Shown here one piece after another: positions 34,851-46,500 of a stretch of 64,000 bases of DNA. Under the pieces are notes generated by a model that was not told where the DNA came from, ran no database searches, and saw nothing but the letters and a program-made list of their open reading frames with translations. Location: assembly GCF_026151205.1 (NCBI RefSeq), contig NC_087080.1, forward strand, positions 12,969,337 to 13,033,336, given 5' to 3'. Position numbers and translations under genes: made by a program. How positions within the stretch are numbered: the stretch's first letter is position 1; each line of letters starts with the position of its first letter. Source of the DNA: Bolinopsis microptera (taxonomy: Eukaryota; Ctenophora; Tentaculata; Lobata; Bolinopsidae).

Positions 34851-35308
34851 AGCAGCATTTTAACGCTATTTTAATGGGCAGTATTTTAACGCTATCTTAA
34901 TTAGCAGTATTTTAACGCTATCTTAATGAGCAGTATTTTAACGCTATCTTAATGAGCAGTATTTTAACGCTATCTTAATGGGCAGTATTTTAACGCTATT
35001 TTAATGGGCAGTATTTTAACGCTATCTTAATGGGCAGTATTTTAACGCTATTTTAATGGGCAGTATTTTAACGCTATTTTAATGGGCAGTATTTTAACGC
35101 TATTTTAATGGGCAGTATTTTAACGCTATTTTAATGGGCAGTATTTTAACGCTATCTTAATGGGCAGTATTTTAACGCTATTTTAATGGGCAGTATTTTA
35201 ACGCTATCTTAATGAGCAGTATTTTAACGCTATCTTAATGGGCAGTATTTTAACGCTATCTTAATGAGCAGTATTTTAACGCTATTTTAATGGGCAGTAT
35301 TTTAACGC
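34851..35308. repeat. 26-bp minisatellite (CAGTATTTTAACGCTATCTTAATGGG)n
   Basis: About 17 tandem copies differing mainly at two positions (TATTTTAAT or TATCTTAAT, and GGG, GAG or TAG). The variants are interspersed along the array rather than blocked. Confidence 0.95.
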
Positions 35309-35309
35309 C

Positions 35310-36440
35310 GCGTAGCTCCCCAGGACAGGAGTGTAGTGGTTGATAACGCTAGATGTCAGTCGGTGTGCAGAATTTACAATTGATAAAAACTATCATATCT
35401 GCTATCTGTCTCCATTTGAGGGGACAGATAAACTATAAGGACGGGAAGCTGTCGCAAGTGCAGCTTATGGACATGGAATTGACAAACACTTTTAGTTTCG
35501 CTGAATTGTAATTGTGCTTTCACGGACTAACTTTAATACAGGAGTTTAGTTACCTCCGATAATAGTATATCAATGTAGCAATTTCAAAAATCTATTTTAA
35601 CCACAGTTTGGTTACTATGGTTACCACAGTTTGGTTACTATGGTTACCACAGTTTGGTACCTGAAGCCTACTTTCGATCACAGCTATTTTAAAGACTACT
35701 TAAAATTTTACATTGAAGCATCTTTTTAATTTCGTCTACGTTAAGCAGTATGAGTAAGCACGTAATATTACTATATTACTATATTGGTAATACTAGCATT
35801 AGATAAGCTTCACATTTCATGCATAACTTGTAGTTTAGACCAGAAGATTGCACAGGATCCAGTAAGTGCCCCTCGTTTGTTCCTCGTGCTGGTGACCGTG
35901 AGAATATAGCATTCGACTTCTAATGATATAATGTTTCTGTTTTATGCCGATATAATCCAATCAATATATTGTGTATTTTATAATTCAAATTGATAAATGC
36001 CAAATTGATTTTGCAATAACGGGCTTCATTCATGTATTCGAATTTTTTGACTTTGTAGAGGTCGAACAGCGTGCAGTGTTCGTATTTAGTTCATCACAAG
36101 TTTATTTTGCCAAACAGGTATTCGAATATTCTATTCCAATTAGTTGAACGATTAACCCATATAAATAGAATTACTAGGATGATAAAAGGATTAATCCTCC
36201 TTCTTTCTCCGTGAAATCCCACCTTGTTTTGGGTGTGAAGTATTATATATGCAAGTACGCCCTGAGTACGTTGCTAAAGTACATAAACATAGCGTGTAAT
36301 CACTTTTTTCATGGAACATTTTATGTTTCTAATCGAATCAAAATTATAACCAAGATAAGTTTAATAACTTATCATTATTTCCAAGTGAAACTTGGCCCAT
36401 GATTCCTAAGGAATCACATATTACGTTGCAACCTCATTTA
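35310..36440. other. Non-coding stretch with a small 24-bp tandem repeat
   Basis: No gene recognised. About 35596-35658 holds three copies of TTACTATGGTTACCACAGTTTGG. Confidence 0.6.
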
Positions 36441-36444
36441 TTGA

Positions 36445-36606
36445 CCCTGACCCTGACCCTGACCCTGACCCTGACCCTGACCCTGACCCTGACCCTGACC
36501 CTGACCCTGACCCTGACCCTGACCCTGACCCTGACCCTGACCCTGACCCTGACCCTGACCCTGACCCTGACCCTGACCCTGACCCTGACCCTGACCCTGA
36601 CCCTGA
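36445..36606. repeat. (CCCTGA)27 hexanucleotide array
   Basis: A perfect run of 27 CCCTGA units, 162 bp (TCAGGG on the other strand), a one-base variant of the metazoan telomere repeat TTAGGG. A Leu-Thr repeat frame across it is an artefact. Confidence 0.97.
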
Positions 36607-36609
36607 CTC

Positions 36610-37430
36610 TTTTAACTTAATAAGAGACGTATATATTAGGACATTTGTAATTTGATAAAATTTAAAGTTTTGGTGTTTTAATTAAAGGTCTTTAAAAAAA
36701 CATATTGCATGACGTCAGGATTCATCAGAAGTTCAGAAGCCTAGCATTTATAAAATTCAGATAACATTACTGATTACTCTTTTATGCCGTGGGATCGTAA
36801 ATTAGCAGGACACAGTTTGCCCTTTGTAGTCCAAATTTACATCACCTCATTGCTAGAATCCATTCCTTAAAACAAATTTTCCAAGAATTTGGAATTGTTC
36901 CAGTTTCTCCCTCCTTGCATGTTTAGTTGTACCCTCGATCTTTGGGAGTGAGACCTATTACTAGGTAGTGCGCCATCGACAGTGAGCCGCGCGTGCTGTA
37001 GGATGGTTTTTTAGCGCTAATTTCGGCCAGCACAATTTTCTTCAAAAAAATAAATATTGGGTATCCTTCCCGACCTCCGATTGCAACAAAAATAGGTAAG
37101 CTTATAGACTTACAAGGAAAGTGTCCGAAAAATTTAAAGCATATCCAACCATATAAACATTATGTTACAGCTAAAAGCAGCGTATTTTGCCCCATTTTTA
37201 TTACTATATCAACTCCGATATCCACCAAATTTTTCAGACAGTTGTGAAAGCCCTATTGGAAGGTCGTCGCCAATTTTCAGAATGATCTCATTCAAGGAAC
37301 CAAAGATATATCCGAATAATACTTGTATCACGTTGCGACCCCCACGGCCGGTCGTTTCACTATCTGCTATCGTCCTGACGATACAGGGGGAGCCGCGCAC
37401 TCGTGCGCGGCGGGTCATACAACGTATGAC
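36610..37430. other. Non-coding stretch, hairpin only
   Basis: No gene recognised. A strong short hairpin, CCGCGCAC-TC-GTGCGCGG, lies at about 37393-37410, next to the cassette-intron relic. Confidence 0.5.
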
Positions 37431-37431
37431 A

Positions 37432-37720
37432 ACATTTGACCAAAACCCATAATCATGGGTAAAGTGGAGCGCTGCCATTGTCTCTCTTTCCCAAACAAAA
37501 GGAAATGATATTCATTTGATTGACCGTTTTCAAATGCAAAATGATACCGAGAATGAAATCGGTCACTCGCTTTTCCCATTCATTCACAGCTTACGAATTG
37601 TAATATCAAATATAGGTTTCGATAAATTACATCGATCACATGCTGTAATTCTTTTTGGGTTGCGTTCGGGTCGATAACTAGTATTTCGGGATAAGGCGGT
37701 GGTTATAGTTAGTGAATTAG
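37432..37720 (+). repeat. Diverged F-cassette intron relic outside the array
   Basis: About 290 bp similar to the array intron (TTGACCAAAACCCATAATCATGGG, then GATTGACCG, then TTGCGTTCGGGTCGA and TAGTATTTCGGGATAAGG) but clearly more diverged and with no exon. It shows that the array once extended or was copied here, 3.5 kb beyond the last TSP1 exon. Confidence 0.8.
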
Positions 37721-38705
37721 CCACATGAAATTTATTGAATCTTTATTGCCGAGTACAGCTGTCTTCGGGTATGGTAGTTTTTCTTAATCTTGTGGGCTTG
37801 AATGGTGGGCTTGAATGTTTCTACGGTACAAAACATTATCTAGTTAGACTTAACATGGTGTTTTATCGGGATGTGTTTTATCGGGATGTGATAGAAAATA
37901 TAACAACTCAAAAACCCGGACGAATCTATAAATTTATAATCTATAAATAATCTATAATTCGACTTTTGATATTTGAAATTTTAATATTTTAGACAACTTC
38001 CCGATCCATGACTCTTGTGTCAGGTATGCGCACACATGCGCTTTCTTAGTCAGGAATAGGAACGTGAACAAAGCTTTTTTTGAACTGAGTTAAATTGTTA
38101 TGCATTGTTATGAGATGAGTGTTTCTATCACAGCTATAGCTTACACCAAGTCATCAACCACTGAGCCATGGACCAATCTGAACCGTCACCAAATTAACCG
38201 ACACAAAAGATTAGAGTTTCCAACTGGAGGAACAAATATCGAATGATAATAAATAGATTAGAAGCAAATACAAGTAAAAGACTAGTATCACTATCATGAT
38301 TGTTATTGATTAGAATGATATGTATTGTCCTATATTCGCGTCAATTCTGCTAGCAGGGGTAGCGGGGGCCGGGCGGTCGTTACGCCACTGATAGTTCCTC
38401 CTCCCATAATGGCAACACCGAGGAAGACGATTCGATGGCGATCAGGATTTCACTTTGTTCCATTAATGTAGTGTTGTTTATTTTATGTCTTAATGCTTAA
38501 CAAAAGAGAAAAGATTTAAATAGCACTGACCGATTGCGTGCAAACAAAGGCTAACAAGAATTTCGCCGCGGTTAAACCAAACCATTTAACCACGCACGAT
38601 AAATTTTTCCTACCATGTACTTGCAACTTGTACCATTATGGCCATTGGCCATGGCATCAATTCTTTTGAGTGAAAAGTGTGAATGGGAAAAAGTGCACCA
38701 TATTT
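37721..38705. other. Non-coding stretch, nothing recognised
   Basis: AT-rich; short open frames without recognisable domains. Confidence 0.45.
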
Positions 38706-38707
38706 AC

Positions 38708-38797
38708 TTACTGGGCCGCGCTCAGCCTGTCATTCCGCCGAATTCTCTATTATATATGTTAATGCAAATGAACATGATAGCCTGAGGTCCCCAGTTA
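38708..38797 (+). mobile_element. Short MITE copy 1 (TTACTGGGCCGCGCTCAGCC)
   Basis: Member of a four-copy family in this window that starts TTACTGGGCCGCG and ends CCTGAGGTCCCCAGGTAA, giving short imperfect inverted ends (TTACTGGG/CCCAGGTAA). The interior has CATTCCGCC and GAACATAATAG. Confidence 0.7.
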
Positions 38798-39041
38798 TCA
38801 TATTTACATACAATTTTTTTAAATAAATGAGTGGGATTCGTGCATGGTAAAAATTAACAGTTTATTTGACCATTGCAGCGCTGCGCATCAACAATAAATG
38901 AATCCAGAAAATCGCGGAAAATAACTTTGCGAAGGTGGAAGGAGGAATTTCACTGTAATTAATTAACACATGACAGTACATGGCTAGCGTCGCGCGCAGC
39001 ATAACAGAAGCTTCCTATACACTTATAATTATAGGGGAGTG

Positions 39042-39135
39042 TTACCTGAGGACCCCAGGCTATTATGTTCATTAACATAATAATAATAAATAAATAAAGA
39101 TTTGGCGGAATGACAGGCTGAGCGCGGCCCAGTAA
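39042..39135 (-). mobile_element. Short MITE copy 2
   Basis: Inverted orientation relative to copy 1, about 245 bp away. Carries a small TAA/TAAA expansion in its middle. Confidence 0.7.
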
Positions 39136-39364
39136 AGGGGAGTGGTCTATATTGCGAAGGAGCAGACTTTTGTCGTCACCGCAGGTCCATCGGGCCACCT
39201 CATATATCCTTAAACCCGATTACTTATTCCCTACGATATTTTTGCCTTCGGCAAGAGTAGGAAAAAAATGCACGCTGCGCTGTCATGGATGGAAGCAGTA
39301 CGCACGTGCAATTTTGCCAAGGGCCGTTTTAATCGTTGGGTAACAGGTGTCCGATTGAATAATT

Positions 39365-39439
39365 TTACTGGGCCGCGCTCAGCCTGTCATTCCGCCTAAT
39401 CTCTATTTATGAACATAATAGCCTGAGGTCCCCAGGTAA
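39365..39439 (+). mobile_element. Short MITE copy 3
   Basis: The most compact copy, about 75 bp, with both ends well preserved. Confidence 0.7.
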
Positions 39440-41660
39440 GAATAATTTTGACATTTACCTTCGTGCTTTAACATTTGACAGGTACAAGATACGGTAACCG
39501 GTCAGTTCTGCTAGCTTTAACAGGAGTTCAACTGTGTTATTGTTATTACTTATTATTCCTTGGCGACTGAATTAGAAGTATCAGAGTCGGCTAGCTAGTA
39601 TTAAATGTGAACGACCCCTTATAATATAATTACGACTAATGACATTGAAAACCCACTGTCCGTTTATTCACCTCCAGGTTAAATACGATTATGAACTATC
39701 AAATTACATCTCGTTAAGTCATGGTTTTGTTGTTTTTGACGGTACCTAGAAACAGTGACACACAAGTCTCGAAAACCGCGACATGAGCTCGCGTGAAAGT
39801 GCGCGCGCCCTTACAGATTGATGACGGCCACGTTAGCGCCTACAAGTTATATTTTCAGCGCTTTCCATTTCGGTGAGTAAACCGCCAAAAGAGGAACTGA
39901 AACTTGTGAAAGGGTATTTGTTTTGATGCTGGATGAATATTCAGTAATAGTGGATTAGTATTTAGCTACGAGCCTTCTGGAAGCATTAGTGAAATATTCA
40001 GAGCTCAATGAAACATCAATATCAAGTTAAAATAGAAATCGTTATGACATTTTTGAGTGTGCATGCCACGTAGGTCGTAGATAACTTGAAAGTAAATGTT
40101 TAGTTTTGACTTTTAGAACAATGCCGATGTCTCTAAATACTTTTTGTCTTTATGAAAAGTAATACGCAAAATTTAATCACAGAAGGAAGTCAGATAAGAC
40201 TATTGATCGCAAAATATCCAGCATTTCTATTTGTAAAACAATTTTTATGTTACACATATGACCTATGAGTAAAATCTGAATATCTTGAAACATTAACCAT
40301 ATGTGAGACCAAGACATTACTGACTAAAGATTGCTATCAATATCCATAATACACATAATGTACATGTAACATGATCGATCACAAATCCATCAATTTTCTT
40401 TGATGGGATCGATAAAATAGATGCATGCTATCATAGCGTTCCTAAATAACAATAATTTGATCGAAACTATCTAGTATCTACGTTCAAAGTAAATTGAAAA
40501 TATGCAATAAAGCAATTGTACAAGAGATAACATTGTATTATCGAACTTAAAATTTTCAGGGCTATAACTGAACATTACAAGCAGCATAAAAGGTCTATGC
40601 ATTCGGCAAGCTAATATAATACATCATAGCAATCAGCTATACGTACATTCACTTGCTGTAAAGATACTACAAAAAAAACTTAATACAAACTCTCATAAAA
40701 CAAAAACGGCACTGCAAGTATTTAAGCATTTTTAAACTACAGAACTGAAGAACTTGAGCACGGGAAGGGACCATTCTACCACCAAGAATTTGTAGTCCAC
40801 TCTTTGCACCAGTATGGTCTAATCTAGCACTCAAGTTCGTCATAGTTAGAATAACACACGTCACAAAGGAATTCTATGTATTTCACAAGTTGTACACATA
40901 CCATTAGGTTGCAATGTGTGTTCTGTCGGAATAATATAATAAACATTTAAAATTAGTCCTTCTTTACAATTTCTGTTCATTACCACAGCTTTTTCCTTTT
41001 GATTAAGTATTTTTCCAACTTGATATTAATTAACTTTTTATTTGGAAAGTAAATTTAACCGGTAACTTGTGTAATGGATGTATTAAAATAGACTATAATG
41101 TACTGAAATTAATAATTAAACATTTCAATCAAGCTGGAATTTAACACCGACTAAAGATATTTTTGTTAAATTTATTGAAAATTTGTTGCGTTCAGAGTTC
41201 TGGAATGTGACAGAATCAAATTGCAATCCCAAAAGAAAATCATCTCAACATCCTCTAATATTCAACCAATTCAATAGAGGCTACATTTCAAAAAAACTAT
41301 TCTAAAATTTGCTTATATTATAAAGTAGTTTATTTTCGTGTCGGTAGAGTTGTCCACTTCCTCAAATCCTCATAGCCTGAAATATTAATATTATAATATA
41401 GATAACTATGAATTATTATAGTGGATAGGAAATAATAAAATTCAGCATTATATACATTACGTAAAAGATAAATAGGACAAATAGAAATTAGAACATGTCC
41501 CATAATATCAATGTTCAGTGATGAGAAGTGCTTCGAGGATAATACAGCTTCAGTCGTGCTACATGCTTTAGAAATCGATCGATCAAATATGTTATAATTT
41601 GCGCTAAAGTGATCGACACTTCACAGCCTGAAGAAGTGATTTCTCAAAAATATTTGAGTT
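39440..41660. other. Gene-free AT-rich stretch
   Basis: No domain-bearing frame, RNA gene or transposon end was recognised in about 2.2 kb. Confidence 0.5.
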
Positions 41661-41681
41661 AGATTTCAGCGATTCCTAAAT

Positions 41682-41868
41682 GTGAGAAGGGAAGGTAAAA
41701 CAATAATTTGTGACTTATTATTTTACTTTATTCGTAAAATAATTTCCGGTTCGGCGAATGTGAAAACCAGTAGGTTGGAAGGTCTAAATCTAAAGAATGT
41801 GGAGAACTCTGGGCATAAGGGCGGGATGAAGAAAACTAATGGTGAGGTTGAGACTGCCAAGTCAGAGT
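41682..41868 (+). CDS. Possible exon of an unknown gene
   Basis: An open frame of 62 residues, rich in K, E, N and G toward its end, closes at a good donor (CAGA|GTAAGT at about 41869). No domain is recognised, the upstream part is hydrophobic and may be intronic, and no partner exon could be joined with confidence. It could be chance. Confidence 0.2.
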
Positions 41869-41963
41869 AAGTATATTAAAGTTTGTGATATCTAGGAAGG
41901 GGGGGGGGGGGGCTATTTAAAGTGAGCTTATAGTACTTATAGCGGAGTAGTTTCCTGTAGTAA

Positions 41964-42208
41964 CCTGTGAGTCTATCCCTGGGGTCCCCTAAGGTTCCAC
42001 AAAGGGAACAGTCCGGGACCATCACTACTGGCAGTGCTCGGTGCACGTTCAGGGGCGGTTGGTGCCACTACAGGTGGAGCTACCACCAGGGGTGGCAGAA
42101 CCATTGGGGGCCGTGGGGCAAGCTTACGTGGCCGGGGAGGAGGCGGGCTGGGTGAGGGCGCGTACTCGCTCTGATCCAGATTATCTGTCAGCTGAATTGG
42201 TTTACTGC
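41964..42208 (-). CDS. Proline-rich open frame, possible alternative last exon of flotillin
   Basis: A GC-rich island in AT-rich surroundings is open on the minus strand and encodes a proline-rich tail (S-P-S-P-P-P-P-R-P-R-K-L-A-P) ending at a TAG near 41970. A candidate acceptor (CCAATTCAG before CTGACAGAT, about 42200) would place it in phase 0, matching the cryptic donor after M-S-K in the flotillin terminal exon. The plus strand is also partly open. Coding status is unproven. Confidence 0.25.
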
Positions 42209-42289
42209 TTGAATTGGGGGAAACCCGGGATATCTTATACCTTAACTCTCTATCAATCATACTGTTACATTTTCTGAGATAGACTGAGT

Positions 42290-43580
42290 CTGTTCAACAA
42301 TTAAGTGGCCCTCTCTGAGTAATACCCAGTGTCCTAGAACAGAGCCCTGTGTGCAACTAACCCCACTAGCAGGTCGGAGAAGGTGCTGACAGGTGTAAAT
42401 CTCACTGGACTGAATCAGTTACAAGGCTTCTTATAATTACCTTACATCATTTCATACACTGTTCAGTGTTCAAGGTTCCCTGTATTCCTATAACTATAGA
42501 TAGTGCAACATGGAATGTTTTAAACGGTTTGGAGAATTTAAGTTTTAGTAGAATTAAAAGACTTTTTTCACCAGCTATTGCTGAATGCTGATGTTTTACT
42601 CTTCTTGTACAGCATTAGTTGAACACTTTTGCAGTTTTAGAACATGCTTAGAAGACGCACGATTTAAACATTTAGATAGTAAAGTAGTACATGTCACCTC
42701 ATTTTCAACTCTAAATGAGAACATCTTTGTGGCATGATGAGACAACATGAAAGAGAAAAGTTAAGAAAGCAGCGATATTTCCATGCACAATTACACAATA
42801 TAAGATATCCACACGGAAGTTTTACACGTAGTGTACCACGTGATGCATATAGATAACAAACTCGTGCATATACAAGAGCTAGAGCTACAGTGTGTAAAAC
42901 AAGCAGGGTGTTAAGTAGTGTGTCTATCGAGGAAACACGATAGGAATGAAAGGACAAACTAAATATGATTTTATCTTTATTCCAGAGTCAACCTTCTAAG
43001 TTACTGCGAAACACGCAAAAAATACACAAGCGTTCAGGGGCTTTATGAGTCACAACTACTTTGAACATAAAACAGATTGTCAAGCCCTTAACAGGTACTC
43101 TATAAAACCCAGTCAAGTATACAGATATAGAAGGTAAGATATACGTAATCATCAAGCATTATTTAGGCAGCTGGCAGTTTTAATGTTAAATCTACATTCA
43201 TACACAGCAAAATCACACATTGCAATTAGAATCAAGCGCAATTTCAATTATTAGCAGGGGTATTTTACAGCTGGAAGCGATCAAGCTTAAATAAACGATC
43301 AGCAAATACCGAACATTCTCTTACTTATTTTGACATTGAGATTTTCATAGCCTGAAATGGATACCAAATTAAAGTCGCTGTACAGTGTACAGAAGTAAAA
43401 ACACTAAAGTTCAGGTTTGGAATTGTTATCATAATACCTAAAATATTTTCAGTGTTTCATTACTTAAGGTAAAGCGGTATTTAACCACAACTCATAAACA
43501 TCACTATGAACACGTGACGCGTGAGGAAACACACATTACTCAAGAACAAATTATATATTAAAGCAGTGTTATGCGATAGT
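42290..43580. other. Non-coding stretch downstream of flotillin
   Basis: Contains the probable 3' untranslated region of the minus-strand flotillin gene. No other gene recognised. Confidence 0.5.
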
Positions 43581-43581
43581 A

Positions 43582-46500
43582 TTACGGTGTTATACTATTA
43601 TACGGTGATCTATAAATAGCCTGTACCTTGCTCATGTCGACGCCAGTTATCTCCTCAATAACCTTAGGAAGTCTCCGTACGATCTCCAGAACTTCTCCTG
43701 TAAGTTTAGCAGCTCCGACTTCTCCGTTAGGTCCTGATACCAGGGTCACCTTGCTGACGTTCTGGAGCGGTGCTGCCACCTCAGCTGCTATCTGGGGGGA
43801 GATTGGTCACGTGGTGGTGTGACGTCATGACACGTGGTGTGACGTCATGACACGTGGTGACGTTTATATGGGCTAGCGTAACTGTGGTTCTACCATCAAG
43901 TAGCGGAGTATGACTTTACAATATCATCATTGTTACGAATAAACAAGAAGGAACATACCTTAGGCAGCTGCTGCAAGATCATGTCCACCATAGCAGCATC
44001 CTTATACTCATTCCAGGCATCAGCTTTCTTTGCCATCTGCTCAGCCTCGGCCTTCGCTTTAGCTTCAATAGCGTACGCTTGAGCTTCAGCCTTAAGACGA
44101 ATAGCCTCTGCTTGAGCTTCAGCCTCAATAATTCTCTTGTTCCTGTGAATATTTAGTTAATTAATAAAATTGATCTTTACAAAGCTGATTGTTTTTATAA
44201 AACATTAAACCTACAAAGGATTATAGTTGTTAATTGATGCATGATTAATTAGTAATTATGTAAGAACAGTTTTTATTATATGACCTGGTGCCCTTCCCAT
44301 TAGAAACTTCCTCTTTTAAGAAACAAAACATCAGTTAACTATTTAAAAACTGTTTATCTATCTTACTCCCTCAGCCCCTGGATCAAACTAATATTTAATA
44401 GCTTAAAGCCCCTTTGTTATATCCCTTCTTTGTTGTGTCTCAGTAACTACTAGGGCCAAGAAACTCACTTTTCAGCCTCAGCCAGTTTCTCGATCTTGTA
44501 TCGTTCAGCCTCGGCAGGTTTGATGACCTGAGCGTCCAGTTCCCTCTGCTTCCTCGTGATTTCCTGCTCCTGGATTGAAATCTGCTTCTTCCTCTCAATA
44601 ACCTGGGTGATTATTTATCGGTTATAACGTGTGAGGTACGTCACGTGATGTTGCTTGGGCAGAAACATTTGAAAAGCTCGATTTTTATACAGTTTTCTGC
44701 GCAGGATATTATTTTTTGACAAAATACATTATATCGTCTGGGGTTGCCCCCCCCCCCCCCCCCCCCAAAGGCTAGGAACAGTTTTTATACAGTTTCCTGC
44801 GCAGGATATTATTTTTTGACAAAATACATTATATCGTCTGGGGTTGCCCCCCCCCCCCCCCCCAACGGCTAGGAACAAGATTCCTCATTTTCAGCAACTG
44901 CCTCCTCACCCTCATCGTCTATATCGAGTACAAGGCTGCATTATGATCTGATCACATTACCGCGCCAAGCTGCCACGTGACAACATTAAAAACGGTAGTG
45001 AATGTAATTTAAGAATGTGCAGCACTACAGGAGACACTTCAGGGATTAGAAGTGTGTATAAATATACGAGCAAAGAAAGTAACTAATCATACTAACAATG
45101 ATTATATACTAGTTATAATAATGAACTAACCTTGATCTCCATCAGTTCCTCCTTAATCCTCTGTTGGGTTTTAGCGGACTGCAGCTCGTAAGCCAGGTCT
45201 GACTGAGCCTTCTTGGTGAAAGTCTCTTGATCGTAGGTGGCCTTCTTCAGCAGGTAGTCCCTTTGAGCCTTAGCTGTGGTGATCTTGTTGGAGTAGACAG
45301 CCTGCATCGCTCTCTCGTTAGCTGCTGCTTCCTAGGGAGAGGTGGTGTCAGGACCATGCTTTATATTTGCACGTGCGCGTTTCCAACAGCGTTTTTCGGA
45401 TTATGATATAGATTATATTGGGTAGTTACGGCATGAGGGGCCCGTTCTATATCTTTCGTTCTAACATACTTTATTAGTCATAGTTAATTCGTTTTGTAAA
45501 GAGACGAGTGATGTATGCGACAAGAGAATCGCCATCTTAAGACGCGAGGAGAGTGAGGACTCCTCGGTCATATTATTATATAATACTAGAAGTGCCTAGA
45601 AACACTGCTTACTATACCCGATGTATACTGTACACATTGCAAACTGGTAATATTGTCCTTAGTATCAGTAGTGTGTAGAGTATAACTTACTAAATACTAA
45701 AGTTAATAATAACAGGATTACTGAGTAGAACTTACTAAAGTTACGTATAATAATAGCTAATAGTATTACTAAGCTGATAAATACGAGAACAGTATAATTA
45801 CATTGATCCAGACGTCCAACAAAAGCCCAGAACGTATCCACACTGTCTCCCACAGCTACCAACAAAAGAAACCCCAGCTACCAATTCTATTCAGGATTCG
45901 GGCACTAACTACACGCTGCAATTATTAGACCCTGCTACGAATTTTGTTTTGTAGTCTGTGCGTGACACTAACCACACACTAAACTGGAATTATTAGACTA
46001 TTCGGCGTGGGAGTGTACAACAATCTAGTACATTCTATTTAGATCTATAATAGACGACAGACGTATAATGTACGTCGTATGTATTACACTGGAATCTGGG
46101 CTCACAATTTTAAAGATTAGATCTAATAATTCGTCGACATGTAATCCTCAAAAATATTGTGATCTGTACAATCTTGTAAATATGTCGAATACGTAAGCCC
46201 ACAGCATTCGTAAATCAGACAATGAATGAAAACAATAAAACTTCTAGAAAGATCCAGTATTATATCTTTGTCGTCATCTCAACTGCTCTTTTTTTAAAAG
46301 ACGTAAGAATGTTAACATTATTAGAGTCTGCTTTATCATTGTTTATTATTGTCATGAACGTTATCTATTCTATCTGATTATGTCGCTTTAACTCCTCATT
46401 ATTCAGGTTTACTGTACAGTAAATACTAAATACCACGTTCCCTCAACTTTGGGAACTTTTACCGAAAGAAATGTTAAAAGTCTCGCCGGAACTAAAACAG

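Noticed and set aside
34851-35308. CRISPR-like array
   Set aside because: Direct tandem repeat without spacers, in an animal genome; a minisatellite.
36399-36620. Open frame encoding a Leu-Thr repeat protein
   Set aside because: It is the CCCTGA hexamer array read in frame.
45665-45865. Minus-strand frame with a hydrophobic stretch
   Set aside because: Lies in a flotillin intron, AT-rich, no splice sites or family pattern.
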